This document shows positions 47,001-62,000 of a stretch of DNA of 64,000 bases, piece after piece. This DNA is from Melieria omissa (taxonomy: Eukaryota > Arthropoda > Insecta > Diptera > Ulidiidae). Below the pieces are notes generated by a model. It did no database searches and was not told where the DNA came from. It saw nothing but the letters and a program-made list of their open reading frames with translations. Position numbers and translations under genes: made by a program. The DNA lies in assembly GCA_963971225.1 (NCBI GenBank), contig OZ020269.1, positions 19,280,921-19,344,920 of the forward strand, read 5' to 3'. Each line of letters starts with the position of its first letter. Within the stretch, counting starts at the first letter, position 1.

Positions 47001-50000
47001 TACTGCAAATTTGCAGAAAACAATTGCGCAAAAAACACAAGAATACGCTATCAATGCCTTTCACAATCGTCTACTCAGTCATTGATAAGAAATTGTTTAC
47101 AAGCAAAGCGCTAGTAAAGCATTTAAATATGTCCGATAAGACTGCCAGCTATGGCCATCTACCTCGAACTGGGAAAACAAGTGTTGTCTGCGTTAATTGC
47201 GTATGAGTTGACTGTTGGATACTTGCGTTTTTCTATAGTATTGCACTGAATGACGAGTCGTTGCTTTGCCTCTATTGGCAGCTAACATATATCTATATCG
47301 AATAGGCCATCTAGTGCGTTCCTGAGTGTTTTCCATAATTACACCTGGTAGTTACTTTGAGATATTAATCGATAATATTTTGTGTCGTTTAATGCAATTA
47401 ATTAAAGTAGAGGGTAATTAGTTGCAATAGGATTACAATTATGGATTTGAGCTGAAACTTATTTATTGATTTACGTTCGAAAATGTGTCCAGCTTATGTA
47501 AACATTTCTTTAGTTAAGTAGGTTTGTGTGTTTGTTTTGAATGTTTAATACGGTGCTACATTATTCCTGGACAGTCTAAACTAAATATATATAAAAACTG
47601 TGCATTAAATTTCAGCTTCAATGACTGTGGTATAACATTCGCTGTTCATTGTTCTCTTAACTTAATATAACACATACCTATGTATGTATAGTTACCTCAA
47701 GACTTATGCGGTCCCCAGCGAAGACTGTTCTCTTGGAACTATCTTTGCTCCAAAAGCCTTTCTGATTATCATGCTGAAACTTATCCCCAAACAATATTTT
47801 TTTATTCTGTCTCTTGATTTAAGTTCTGACTGGATTCTGCAGAGTTATTATAATTTTATGAGGGCTTACTGTAACACTTCGTTCAATAATGTATGTGACT
47901 AACTAATTAAAACACATTTTTTTTGCCAAAATTCGTTTTTATTCATCAACATAGTCCCCTTTTAGGGAGATACAATCATTCCAACGCTTTTCCAATCTTT
48001 CGATACCGCCTTTGTAGAACGATTTTTCTTTGCCTTCAAAATAGGCGTTAGTTTCGGCGATTACTTCATCATTTGAGCCAAATCTCTTACCACGGAGCAT
48101 CTTTTTGAGGTCTGCGAAGAGCCAGTAGTCGCTGGGGGCCAGATCTGGAGAATATGGGGGATGAGGAAGCAATTCGAAGCCCAATTCATGCATTTTTGCC
48201 ATCGTTTTCATCGACTTGTGACACGGTGCATTGTCTTGGTGAAACAACACTTTTTTCTTCTTCATATGGGGCCGCTTAATCGCGATTTCTTCTTTCAAAC
48301 GTTCCAACAACGCTATATAATAGTCGCTATTGATTGTTTTCCCTTTCTCAAGATAGTCGATGAATATTATTCCGTGCATATCCCAAAATACTGACGCCAT
48401 AACCTTGCCAGCCGATGTTTGTGCCTTTGGACGCTTTGGGCGGCTTTCACCGGTTGCATGCCACTCAGCAGACTGCCGATTTGACTCTGGAGTGAAATGG
48501 TGGATCCATGTTTCTTCATCCATTGTGATGTACCGACGCAAAAACTCCGACTTGTTGCGCGTAAACATGTCCAAACAGCTCTTTGAATCATCGATTCGTT
48601 GTTGTTTTTGCTCCGGTGTGAGCAAACGCGGCACCCATTTCGAAAACACCTTTTTCATAACCAAATGTTCGTGTATTATGGTGTGTACACTGCCTGCTGA
48701 TATCTTTAGAATGTCAGCAATCTCCCCCACTTTCACTTTACGGTCGGACATAATGATTTTCAGTGTTTTTTCAACGTTTTCCGGAATAGCAGCGTCATTT
48801 GGCCGTCCAGTAGATGGAATGTCATCGGTGTCTGTACGACCACGTTTGAATTCGGCTTACCAATAACAAATTGTTCTTTTTGATGGAGCAGAGTCCGAAT
48901 AATGTTTTTCAAGCCATTCCTGGCATTGAACAGTATTTTTTTTCATTAAAAAACAATGATAAATCAGCACACGGAATTGCTTTGAATTCATTTTTTTTTG
49001 AAAACTCAAAAGTAGTGTCACTTAAAGCACTGTAACTTGTAAACTAATGGTCGGATTGACATATAATTTTGACAGTAAGCCTAAAAAGGTTCACAATTTC
49101 GAAAAAAAATATTGATTTAGTATTAGTGCCGCCATCTATGTGTCAGTCACACACATTATTGAACGAAGTGTTAGGTGTTAGTAGAAAATCTAATTAGTTT
49201 AAATATTAGATAAGTTCATGTAAAATTTCACATGTCTTTGAATATTTTAAAAAATGAGCAAAGGATCACAAAATAGAAACGTTGAAGACCACAAACTGAA
49301 TAAAGTTTAAAGTTTTATTTATTTTATGCTCTTTTATTCAAAAGATCTCGATACAAGTGATACCAAAAAGAAAAATACAAAATAATAAAAATAATAAAAA
49401 TACAAAATATTGAAAGAGTGGATTTATATTTACAGTCGTGTCAGGGTATAATGAACACCCTATATAGTGAACACTTCGATATAGTGAACACCCAAATTTT
49501 TACATGGAGTACTCTAAAAAGTGAACAATCGAAAACCTCCAAATAGTGAAATTTGGAAAGCAATTTCAAGCAAAAAGCAACAAAAAACACAAGAAATCAA
49601 AAATGAAAGACGGTATTCCCCTAATTTGTATTTTTGCTGTTGATTGTTACAAAATCAGCTGTTTCTTGACTTTAGTGGTTATGTTTTTTATCGAATGCAA
49701 ACCGATTGTGGTTGAAAGTGGGCTTTTTTTATTTATATTTTAATGATCTCTTGAATTTATATATACAAAGTTTATTTTGAGCAAATAAAACTAGTTTTTG
49801 TACAAAAATTTTAACGTTGATACATGCATTGCAATAATTAGTTCACTATATCCAGACACAACTGTATACATAAATTGCTTCAATTCAATTCAGTACAGTA
49901 CAGTAACTATATGAATAGTTTTCAATAACTAAAAGAAATTTGTTGCGTAGTTTTTTATTTTAGCCTTTGTTGCATGCAACAATAAATGAATGCATACTTA

Positions 50001-53000
50001 GCGATTTGAAGCATCGGTTTCTTATCACTTAAAGGGCACTTTCCGGGCCTACAGTATCTCGTTATTAAGTCATTCATTCATATAAATATTTATTGAGTCA
50101 TATGGCAAACTGCTCCAACTGTATTTTGCCGCTCCTCATTTTTGTGCTCATATCACCAATTAACCCCTGTGACACATTCCATACGCATGTACGCAACATT
50201 TATTTAATTATTTTGATTTTTTGTTGAGCTTTCAGTCTGAGTTTGTTGAAATTCCTAGTACCTTGCTTCGGCCATATGCCAAACGACCCTGGCCCCCTTC
50301 ACCCCTTCCGCGCATTTCTTGGTGAAAGACAATAAATTACAAAGTATCAGCAACGTCGGCATCAAAAAAAGAAACTAAATTTAATAAAATAAAATTGAAT
50401 AAAGCAAACGCAGAGGCGAAAGCGTCAGTTGTTTACGTTTTTTAATATAGACTAGCAACTAAAATATTTGAAGCAAAGCCAATGAACTACCATCACCGAC
50501 AAATAGCTGCTAAGTATTATTACTTGAATATTTAAAACATTTCACGTTTTTATGCTAAATTGCTGTCGCTGGTGCGGTGACAACTGAATTCAAGCGGCTT
50601 ACCTCATCTCAACCGGTTACCGGCTCGCGTGTTGCCTATCGCACATTATGAAATTGTGCTATGCGGCATTGTTGACGTGTAAATTACTTTGTCTCACATT
50701 CGTCACGCCCCTTGCCTGCATATTTTTGTAAATTTAAACCCACTAGCCCCTAATATGCAGGATTGCTTGGTACTTAATGCCAGGGCGGGGGGGTAGGGGG
50801 GGCTTGCGTGCCGTTTAATACATTTGTCAGCAGCCTGTGGCTGTCATTAAAATATAATCTTCAACACCTTTGTTTATTTGACACATTTCTTTTACTACTC
50901 GAAAGCTTGAAATGAAGTTGTGTGTACAAGTTTCCAACTAACAGTCACTTGCGTCGGTCAGGTAAGATAATGGCTCAGACAGTGTGTGAATTTAATACAT
51001 TTTGATGTATAAATTGACACGCTACACGACCTATCAAAAAGTATACATAGGTTGTTTTACTTTACCCCTTCCTGCATTCAATGACTTGAAATTACCCATC
51101 TGTACTTGTAGTTCAACACATTCCAACTACGCTTAATCATAGCTTCCATTACTCAGTTCGGGTGTTCTTGAGAGGCAATTACACTGCACAACAAAATCAA
51201 ATTTTTATTTTAAATAACAAGGTCCTGACAACGGATTCTGGTAGAGGGGGCCAAAACACAATATACTTGTATTGGCGTTTTGAATTTTTTTTAGGGGGGG
51301 TCAAAGTTTTCCCCTTTTTGCACATTCTTATGGTGAATTGGTATACGAAAACCATGTAACCTCGCATTTTAGGTATATGATACGTTCAGCATATTGATGT
51401 AAAATACTACGAAGAACATTTTTTTTAACCCTGTAGCACCTATTTATATGGGTCAATTTGACCCTTTTTTCCAAAACTCCAAAAATGTCCCGTAGAACAG
51501 GACTTTTAAGCACAAAATGTACCACGAAAATATTCGCCATAAAATTCTACTATAGGTCGCTGAAAACATCAAAGCTCAGAAATTAACTTAAACGCCAGAA
51601 TTAAGTCAAAACTGAAAATGTATTTAAGTGTTTATTTCATACTTAATCAAAATTGGTACTAAAATGTCCTACAAAACTTGCACGCCCTCTACTAGAATCC
51701 GTTGTCAGAACCTTGTTATTTTTTTTTATGCTATAAAGTGTTATCGGCGAAATGAAGAACTTGTAATCTGTTGCATAGACAAATTTTATATTGACCGGAT
51801 TTGCAGCTTTTTGAAGACTTCCACTCACAGTACAAAATATCAATCAATTTTGACCATAAATAACTTCATCAAATAGTCACAGATATACATATGTACTTAT
51901 ACATACATAAACATATAATTGCAACCCATTTCAACACTTGTAGGTGATGTGGTTCTAAACAATTTGAAACTGCGCGAAAATGCCCTGGACGAAATTGATT
52001 TGCCCGTAGGTTTGGTCTTCGGGTTCTTAGGTAATTACCACTTTCTATTTGTGTGTCATAATTTGTTTACTGCATTTACTAAACTGGTAAATCAACAGGT
52101 AAATTAGTTTTGAAAATACCCTGGAAGAATCTCTACAGTCAACCGGTGGTTGCACATATCGAAGATTTCTACTTGCTCGTCTCGCCCAAAGTGGCAGTGG
52201 AGTTCGATGCGGAAAAGGAGGAGAAATTCGAACTGCAAGCAAAGCAAGCAGCACTAACGGCAGTCGATGAAGCACACAAATTGGAAATGGAGAAGGGTAT
52301 GATGCTCATGGATTGACTCTGTCTTCTGGACTTAACTTCTTCAAGTTAATTATGTCATTTACCCACACTCGCAGACATTCCCAAACCGGACGCTTCCTTC
52401 ACTGAGAAACTCACCGCACAGATCGTCAATAATCTGCAAGTGAAAATTGCCAATGTGCATTTGCGCTATGAAGACACTACAACCACCGGTAGACCATTCT
52501 CCTTCGGAGTCACGCTGCACAATCTGGAGCTGTACACCACCGACTTGAACTGGGAGAAGTGCTATATCACTGAGCAGGTCAGTCGTGTCTTTAAAATGGC
52601 CGACCTCGACTCGTTGTCGGTGTACATGAACTGCGAGACGGAGCTTTTATCCGAGAACGACGAGGAAGAAATGGTGCACTTGTTCCGGAGCAATATCGGA
52701 TCGCGAGAGAGCAGGCCCGAGTTTTATAATTACTGTAAGTTATTGTTAAACAGTTTAATGCAAAATTTTTCACACGCTAGTTTCACCTTGCAGTGTTTGG
52801 TCCGATATCTTCAATTGCCAAATTGCAGTTGAACATGAATCCGCAATATGATAGTCCGCCATTTCAGTTGCCAAAGATTAACTTGTGTTTGGAAATGGAA
52901 ACACTGCACGTGGGTTTAACTAGTACACAGTTCCAAGATATTCTAAAGTTGGCGGAGTCAATGAATCGCATGCAACTGGGCGCGCCCTATCGGAAATTTC

Positions 53001-56000
53001 GCCCATTCAATAAACGTGCGTAATGTTGTTTCCAATTTGAGTTAAGCCTTTGAATGAATTGATCTATCTATCTATTACAGCTTACAAGCGACACTATCCT
53101 GAGTGGTGGCAATTTGCAATCACATCAGTTCTAGAGGACGTTCGGAAACGACACCAAAGCTGGTCGTGGGAGCACATCAAAGAGCATCGGGAGCGTTGTG
53201 CCGTATACGCAGAGGTAACTTGCGAAATATCAACCTGCAATTGCTTTTGCAGTGCTCATGTTTGCATTACTTTGACAGAAATTCAAAGAAAAACAACTGA
53301 GCAAAAAACCACCAGCGAATCTCATCGAGACCTGCACATTGCTGGAGCAGAAACTCGATTTGTTCAATTTAATATTGATACGCAAGCGAGTGCGGCTTGA
53401 AGTGGACAAGATCAAAAAGGAGGAGGAAAGCAAACAACAATCGCAGAAAGGTGGCTGGTTTGGCGGTTGGTTCGGTGGCAGCAAAAAGGTCGAAAATGAA
53501 TCTAGTGATATAGGTAACTTTCAGCTCAATGATATTTTCAAACAATGTTCTTTACTGTGTGTCTACGTTTTGCATAACAGCGACCAAATTTGAGGCGGCT
53601 ATGACTGTTGACGAGAAGGCGAAACTTTATCGCGCAATTGGCTACGAAGAGAATGCGATACCGCTCAACCTTCCCGAAGAATATGTATCCCTTAAAATGG
53701 ACTTCAAGCTGGTTGCACTGGAAGTTGGGTTGTACGATGACCAAAAAGAACACAAACAAACGGCTTTAGCCATTTTGCCGGCCAACCGGCAGACAATAAT
53801 GCTGTTGAAATTCTCCATGACTACTTGCAGCATTGCGCAGCGACCAGCCGCCAATGCGCTGAGGTGAGTCCAACGTGCTGTATAGTAGTTTCGATCTTCC
53901 ACAGTAATAGTTGTGAACTTGCAGCGTTACTGCCGGCATGAAGGAAATGAAGATGACCGGCTTGGAGCTGGACGAAAAAGTGCCTACATTAATTGAATCA
54001 AAGATCACCGATGAGTTTAATCTTATTGACATTTTATTCGAAACAAATCCGCTCGACAAGAAATGCAATCAGCGAATCAAAGTGTTTGCACGTCCCCTGC
54101 AAATCGTGTACCATGCTGGTACAATTCTGCATTTGATCAAAATCTTTTCGCCGCCGCAGGCGGTAAATTTGTCGGAATTGGAGGGTGCGGCCACAGCCAG
54201 GATGAGTAATTTTAAGGAGCGTTCGGTCACCGGTATGCAGTACATGATCGACACAAAGGCTGTGTTGGACGTGGATATCCAATTCATGCCGAATATTTTC
54301 ATAATACCGCACAAGGGCTACTACGAGGCGGGCGCGGTCTCGCTGATCGTCGTAACGTTAGGTCAGCTGAACATAGTTTCAAAGCCACGTGCAAGTTTTC
54401 TCGATCGTCCGAGCGTATTCGAAATTTCGCAATCAGGCACGGTAATGTGGGACAACTTTAAGGAGAGGGCATATGACACATTTCGAGTGTCCATTGATGA
54501 TATGCAGGTACCAGGGCGAGACAAAGTGATTGTGATTGTCGAAAAATACAATTTTTGTGAAATTTCAGGTTTTGGTCGCTAAGCCACACGACCGTTGGGA
54601 AGACGTTCTCGTATCGGCAGCCAGATCGGAATTGCATGTATTGCGACCCACTTCACTTTCAATGGAAATCCATATGTGTTTGGTGGACGATGATCCGCGC
54701 TTACCCAAGACCAAAGTGGATATGGTGCTTCCCTCTATTGCTCTCAACATCACCGAGGACCGCATATTTGAAGCGCTGAACGTTGTCACTAGTATTCCTT
54801 TGCCTGAGAGTGAGACTCCAGAGCCGACACCGATACTGACATCGGTAAACACTGCCTCCAGAGTTTCTCTGGCGTCTTTTCTGCATCAGGAAAATAAGCA
54901 GAAGAAATCCACCAGTGCAGTGGAACTCGGGACAGAAATTGTGCAGTATACAAGTTTGGAAATGAATTTCGCGTTGAAGAATTTTAAGGCGACATTGTAC
55001 AAATCGATAACGACGGAAGATGGTTGTACGCCTCCAGACTCTGAGACGTATGGCACGCCAGTGGAGAACATAGAAGGCGACACTGTTGGACAGTTCGATG
55101 AATCTGCTAATGTATATGGACCTTCAAGCACTGTAAAAAAGTTGCTCAGTTTCCAAATGTTGCAACTGGAAGCAACTTTTTGTCAGCGCACCTACGAAAT
55201 GGTAGCTTCGGCCAAGTAAGTTAATGTGAGCTTTTGTAAATGTATTCTACCAATCCACACGGCTAGAGAAAAATTTAATAATTTCTTACAACATTAATCA
55301 GTCTTTTAACAATTGCAACTTTAAATCAATCAATCAATGCTCACAATATATTATCACATTCATCCTTCTTATAGATTGGGTGCCATTCAGCTCTCACAGT
55401 ACGACAACTGTGAAGCTGGTGAAGAGCATTTACAAATCATTGACACGCCACGCTTCTCCGAAGAACTACAGTACCTGCTGGCAGTCTCTTATACAATGGC
55501 GCAGCGCATATCACCCGAATTCGCAACCAAGTATAATTCCACAGAACAGCTAATCCAGATAAACTTTTCGACGCTGAACATCACTTTGCACCAGGAGTGC
55601 CTGCTGCACTTAATGGAGATTGCTGCCAACTTGCAGAGGAAATTAGAGAAAGCCCAAGAAATATTGGCCGGTGTTGACCGCGTTGCCCACGCTGGCAGTA
55701 GCACCATCATCGATAAACTTGCCACCATCGTTGAAGAGGTGGATGACAACGAAGTCGTTGCAAGCCCGATCGCGACACGCGTGCAAGGTTCGCGTAAAGT
55801 GGTCGACAGCATAAAAGTTCGTGTGGTGGCCAATTTGGAGCAGGTGGCTCTGCTGTTGACATGTCGAAAAAGACCACTAGCCACACTGAAGGTACAGTAT
55901 TTCTACGCGAACCTCATACTGAAGTCGTCGTACACAGAGCTGAATTTGCGCCTCAAAGATATCATTGTGACCGATTTGAACCCGAAAAACATCCACACCA

Positions 56001-59000
56001 GCGTAAGTACTGATTTTCGAAAGCTCACAAGCTTGCAATACTATTTTGTGCTGTATTTCTTTTTCGATTTACAGATTCTGTCCATTGTGGGCAATAATGC
56101 TCTGGACTGTCAAGTGGTCATGTATAATTTGGAAGAAACTGCCAACTACAATTCGGACAACATGAAAATAACTGTAGAAATCGGTTGCATGAAAATTGTG
56201 TTTCTCAACTGGTTCGTGAACTCAGTGCTGGTAAGTGGGTTCGGCTCTTGTGCGCTGAATTCTTATCAATAACAATTTAATTATATTTTTAATTAATTTT
56301 GAATATTTCAACTACTAATTTGCTGTAGAGTTTTCTCAACAACTTCCAAGCGGCCCAAGAGGCAGTGGCACAGGCCAGTGCCGCGGCAGCCGATGCAGCC
56401 AAACAGAATGCTCTGGTTGCATACGAGCAGGCGACGCGCCTGAAGTTCGACATCAAAATAAAGGCGCCTATCATTGTGCTGCCCATAGATTCGCAGAGCA
56501 CCGATGCGATTGCGCTCGATATGGGTCTGTTGATTTTACGCAACACCACCACTGAGGTGCAAGTGCCGAACAATATGCGTAGCCCGGCCATCGTAGATGA
56601 TATCAAGTTGGAGTTGAAGGATATGAAACTGTCCAAAGTGGCCATAATTGCCGATTTGACGCACCAAGACACGGATGATATCAACATTATTGGATCGACG
56701 GACAGTATGTAGCTCAAGTACTCAAACCGTAAATCAGTTTTTAAGAAGTTCTTTCCCATAGCTGTCGACTTGGCATACGGCTTGAAGTCCAATGTGAACA
56801 TTTTGGATCCAATAAGCTTTACTTTGGTGGTCAAGCGCAATTTGTCCAGTGCATGGTATAAAGAGTTGCCTGAACTTGATATATCGGGCAGATTGAAATC
56901 GATTGAGGTATGTTGGACGTGTATATCAAATTGCTGCATTCTTGAATATTTCCAAAAAATATTCGTAACGAAGATAAAATAAATTTTGAAGTGGAGTAAA
57001 TTGTTTGTTTCTTGTTGAACGCAGTTAAATCTCGTCATGGAAGACTATGCTGTGATAATGTCCATATTAAATCGCAATCTGAACGAGGGTCTCGATGAGT
57101 TTCCGCTTCCGGAAACAATTCCACTACCGAGACAAACAACAACGGCGGATGTGCACCACAAAATAAGTCGTCAAACTGATGTGGGCAGCCCGAATTTCGC
57201 TACGCAAAAACGGCGCACCCAACCCGAGGCCAAAATTTACGAGCAAATGAAGTTTAATTTTCAATTCGATGGTGTTGTTGCGAACTTAATGCTAAGTCAG
57301 TCTTGTGCACTCAATAACTGTATAGTTTGCTAATTGTTTTTTGTTTTTGTGGCTCTCATTCCAATGTTACAGGCTATGACGAAGGCTTGTCTCGCTTTGG
57401 TCTGTATTTCCTTTCTGTAAAGGGAAATAAGCTGATTGACGGCACACTCAGTACTTCAGTTGTGCTGTGCAATATACAAATCGACGACACGCGAAAAAAT
57501 ACAACCAGCAAAATAAAAAAGTACCTCTGCCGCAAGGATTGGAAATACAAGGACGACGATGTACTACCCAACATATTAGAGGAATGCCGGATGGATCGAA
57601 ATTATATGGTGGACTTGACGGCCATTATAAAGGAACACGACACTTTTGGTTTGTTTACTTCGTAGTCTACTTTGAAAGTAATTTATAATTTTTTACTCCA
57701 CCTTTTCGCTAACAGCTGAACTACGCATCTGTGGATTTGATTTAATTTTGTGCGTTGATTATCTGCTACATCTGGCTACATTCTTCACGCTTCCCGAGGA
57801 GGCTGCGCCCATACCATCACCGAAAAAAACGCCAACTGAAACATATGAAACTGTTAGGCAGATCGAGAGACCATCAGGTACACATTGTTATATGGCAAAA
57901 CCGTTTGGCAATTGCATTCTGACAGTAACGCTTTGTACTATTTTTGCTTTCTCAAGGGAAGGCAACAGTATTTCTGCCACCCGCGCCGGAAAACAAAATG
58001 AACATAACGTTACATATAGAGGAACCCGATATAATATTAGTCGAGACCTTGGAGGACATCACTTCGAGTGCAATTATATTCAACGCACAAGTGGAACTCC
58101 ATTATCGCGTTGTGGGCGAAAAACAAATCTTGAATGGCGAAATCGACGGCCTAAAAATGTACATGTGCTCGTTTATGCCGGAGCGACGCGAGGCAACGCG
58201 CCATTACATCATACATCCGTGCGTGATCAGCCTACAAGGGTCCACGCCCGAACAGGCAGGCATGCACATCAGCTTGAAGCTAAGCGAAATCATAATAAAT
58301 GTCTCGCCGGCCACGATTGAGCTGTTCAACAAGGCTATTCAAACGATTAGCGCAGGTTCCGCAGAGAAGCAAGCCAGCTATAAGTATGATGTGAACTATA
58401 GGGAAATCTGGAATGCGCAAGTATTTTCGGACAAAGACCATTGGTTCTCCAGAATTGGTGAGTCTTAGGCTATTTCGCGCTGAGATATGTTTAGTAATAT
58501 TTTTTTTTCTTCAATTTAGACGTTGCTCAAGAAGCTATAGAATTCACCGACAGTGTAGTTTCGGTTCCTGTGAAATATAAAACGGAGAAATGTGTAGTCG
58601 AAGTGCCGTGCATTACGCTCGTAGTGGAGATGGGCGTGGGCTACTATACCACGCCGCTCATATCGATTGATACGCGCTTAAATGCCATCGTGAGCGACTG
58701 GAGTGGTAACCTAAACGTTAAAGGTTCCTTAAATCTCAACATGAACTACTACAATCAGGCGTTGGCCGTGTGGGAGCCAATAATAGAGATGATCGAGCAT
58801 GGTTATAATTCGAGCGGCGAAAAGGAATACTTGCCGTGGGAATTGAGTTTCGGAGTGAAAATCGATTCGGTAAAGAGCGAAATCAACGAGGAAACCGAGC
58901 AAAGTACCACAAAGATCGATATATATTCGGCAGAGAATTTGGAACTGACTTTGAGTAAGACATGCCTCACTCTGTTGGGAGTGCTGAGCGAAGCGTTCTC

Positions 59001-62000
59001 GCAAGCTATTGACGAGAAGGGCTTGGTTAAGCCTGAAGTGATTGCACCCTTCGTGGTGGAGAATGATACCGGCTTTGAGGTTTCGATTGATTTCAGCCGT
59101 GGCATTTTTACACTGCATGAGTGTCACATGCCAAATGCCACTAACCGCCCGACTGCGTTGAACCGTTCGTTGATTTTCCAAACCGAGGCAGCCGAAACGG
59201 AAGTCACACCGGATCAAGTCAAGGATTGCAAAATATCGCCAGGCGGTCGTGCGTACTTACAGACAAAGGACTTGTCCTCACTCACGTCGGAAGAAGATGA
59301 GGAATACAATATTTACCTTCAGGTAAGTAAGTATGTATTTGGTAGCTTCGGACTAATGAAAAATGATTCTTAATTGTCCTTCAGGTTGGTGGCATCGATA
59401 AACAAATAGTATTGCCGGTCTCCAAGTCGGATCAACGATACTTTCCGCTGCATCGTGGCGTAGATCAGGACTCTTGGGGCATAATATCGGAAGTGCGTTC
59501 AGAGTACGGCACAACAAAATTGAATATTCACGGCGTTTTGAATGTGAGTTGAACACGATTATTTGTGATGCAGTTTTCTTTCTCAGTTCAGTTGGAAGCC
59601 AGCATTATAACGCAATTGTTTGTACAGGTGGAGAATCACTTCACAACTCCCGTGAAGATACACCGCAGCAAGCCAGGCGCATTAGCGGACGCTAAACTTC
59701 TCGTTGGCGAAGTGGCTCCGGGCGAAGTTTTCCACGTGCCCCTTCACGCCATCTACTCACACTCCAAAGACCTATATTTCTCTGTCGAAGTAAGTATGCA
59801 TTTAATCAGCCCCAAGCAATCAGAAACATTGAACTAACAGCACTTTCAATGACACATCATCAGGGCTACAGAATATCAGTGCAGGGTGTAAGGTGGACAG
59901 ATGCGCCCACGGATTTGGATTATACACGCCAGCTGCAGTGCGATCCCATCAATACATTTGAGACTTTCTACATAAACGTGAAGCGTGTGAAGACTGAAAT
60001 CTTCCATGAGAATAGCGACAAGCACACCTTGCACAGTGCATTCTACACGCTGCACTTGCGGCCACCGTTGTATCTGTGCAATGCGCTGCCCATCAGCATT
60101 AAAGTGTCGGTTGCCGGCTGTTCAGTGCGTCATGGCGATCATGCACTGGAGGATCGAGGAAAATTAGAAATGACGAAATTAGGCATTAAGGCGGATCTCC
60201 TGGATTATGGCGAGAAAGATGTGGATCCGGGCGATGTTTTACATTTACCGACAGTAAAGATGTCCGGTCGCAGCAAAGAGTCGCAAAGTTTTTTGGTTGT
60301 GCGGGTAAGGGTGTAGAGTTAAGTTAGTATGCGAATGTGACTCAATTGACTACAATACGTATTGCTGACAGTTGATACAATATCTGGAGAAGGACTGGTC
60401 GTGTACAACGGAAATATCTGCAGAACACAAGGAATTTGCCACTTGGAAATTTAGTTCGTATGACTCCGAGGCCAAAATGGACGTGGATCTATTTGTGCGG
60501 TATGTAAATGCAATAGTAGTTCATTTTCATTTCCTTTAGTCAGATTACATTACATATATAAATTTGTGTTTGCCTTCGACAGCTTCGAGGATCGTTTTGG
60601 CTCCTTGCAAATTACGCTTTTCAGTCCCTTTTGGATGATGAACAAAACTGGCCTAATGCTCAGCTATAAAACGGATGCCGAAACGGTCGATGTACTGTAC
60701 CATCCACCAGAATATGATGGTCCCATACTTTTCTCTTTTCGTGAGAAAGTCTTCTTTGACAAAAAAACGGCCACCATACGCATTGACAACGGTGAATGGA
60801 GTGACAAAATTCCGCTGGACGTGGCTGGCTCAATTGGTGAAGTTACTTGTAAAGCAAACGATATGCCGTATCAGGTATGTGAAATGTTGCTTAGATATTT
60901 TTCAATTGAATTGAAAACTAAGTAAATTAACAATAAAGATAACTTAAATTTGACGGAAATGCTTCCATCTTCTGATTTTAGATTGGCGTACACAATCATT
61001 TGACGCAGAACTCGCTTACCAAACAAATCACATTCATCCCATTTTACATAGCAAATAATAAATGCGACTTTACTATAGCTCTACAAGAAGCAAGCAGACC
61101 TGCCGATCCCTGGATTAAGGTGCTTTGCGAAACTTTACCCTAACCGTTTTAAACACGTCAATTAATTGATTCATTTGATTTAGGTCGAGCCTGGCACTTG
61201 CTCGCCGCTCTGGCCGAAGAATGACTCGGACCATATGATTGTGGCGAAGGTAAGCGGTCAGATCACTGCACCCTTCAACTACTCCGAAGCACAATGTACG
61301 CTGCTGAAATTGTTGAACAATCAGGTAAGAAAGCATTTCACTGCAGTTGCATGCAAAATTACTTACCTTACTTAAAATAATTCATCGCAGTACGGCGGCA
61401 TTAATGTTGATGTACAAACCACCGAGGGCGGTGTCTTTATCAATTTTACCAACTACAACCCGGGCGATGCGCCGGGTTTGCTGATAAATCACACCGCTAT
61501 GCCTCTTACATTCAGTGAGATAGGAATCAAAAAGGAACATACTTTGGCCCCACAACGCAAGCTTTTGTACACATGGGAAGATCCGGTGGGTGAGAAAAGC
61601 ATCGTCTTCGGCAAGAACAAAGTGGAGAGTGACCTGCGGCGCGATGGCGTCGGCGAATTGATGTACGCTTTGATTTGTTCTGTTTGTACCTTTTCAACTG
61701 ATAATGAATTCGCAATAGTTTACCCGATGGCACACGCGGCTACTGGGTGTCCTTCTTGGATGGGCTGCAGCGTGTACTACTTTTCACTGAAGACGAAACC
61801 ATCGCTTCAAGATCGGAGAGCAGTGCTGAACTCCAAACGATTACACAGTCGATTGAAGTGCGCATTCATGGCATTGGGTTGTCGGTGATAAATAACGAAA
61901 CTGCTGTAGATCTACTGTACATTGGCATTACAAGTTCTGGTAAGTGATGCAGCATTTTCAAATTAGTGACGTGTTGATACAATAATTCTCATTCGTCCGG

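Larger units (their letters stand above)
41168..51943 (+). other. Vps13 intron 1 (10.8 kb)
   Basis: It separates the 33-codon first exon from the second. It contains a nearly intact mariner, two piggyBac-like MITEs, a TA-flanked TIR element, a family A repeat and a perfect small hairpin. The rest is AT-rich unique DNA with CA and TA tracts. No nested host gene was found on either strand. The size is striking because almost all other introns of this gene are under 160 nt. Confidence 0.8.

Noticed and set aside
48161..48866. Plus-strand frames across the mariner
   Set aside because: They are antisense to the transposase and carry no domain of their own.
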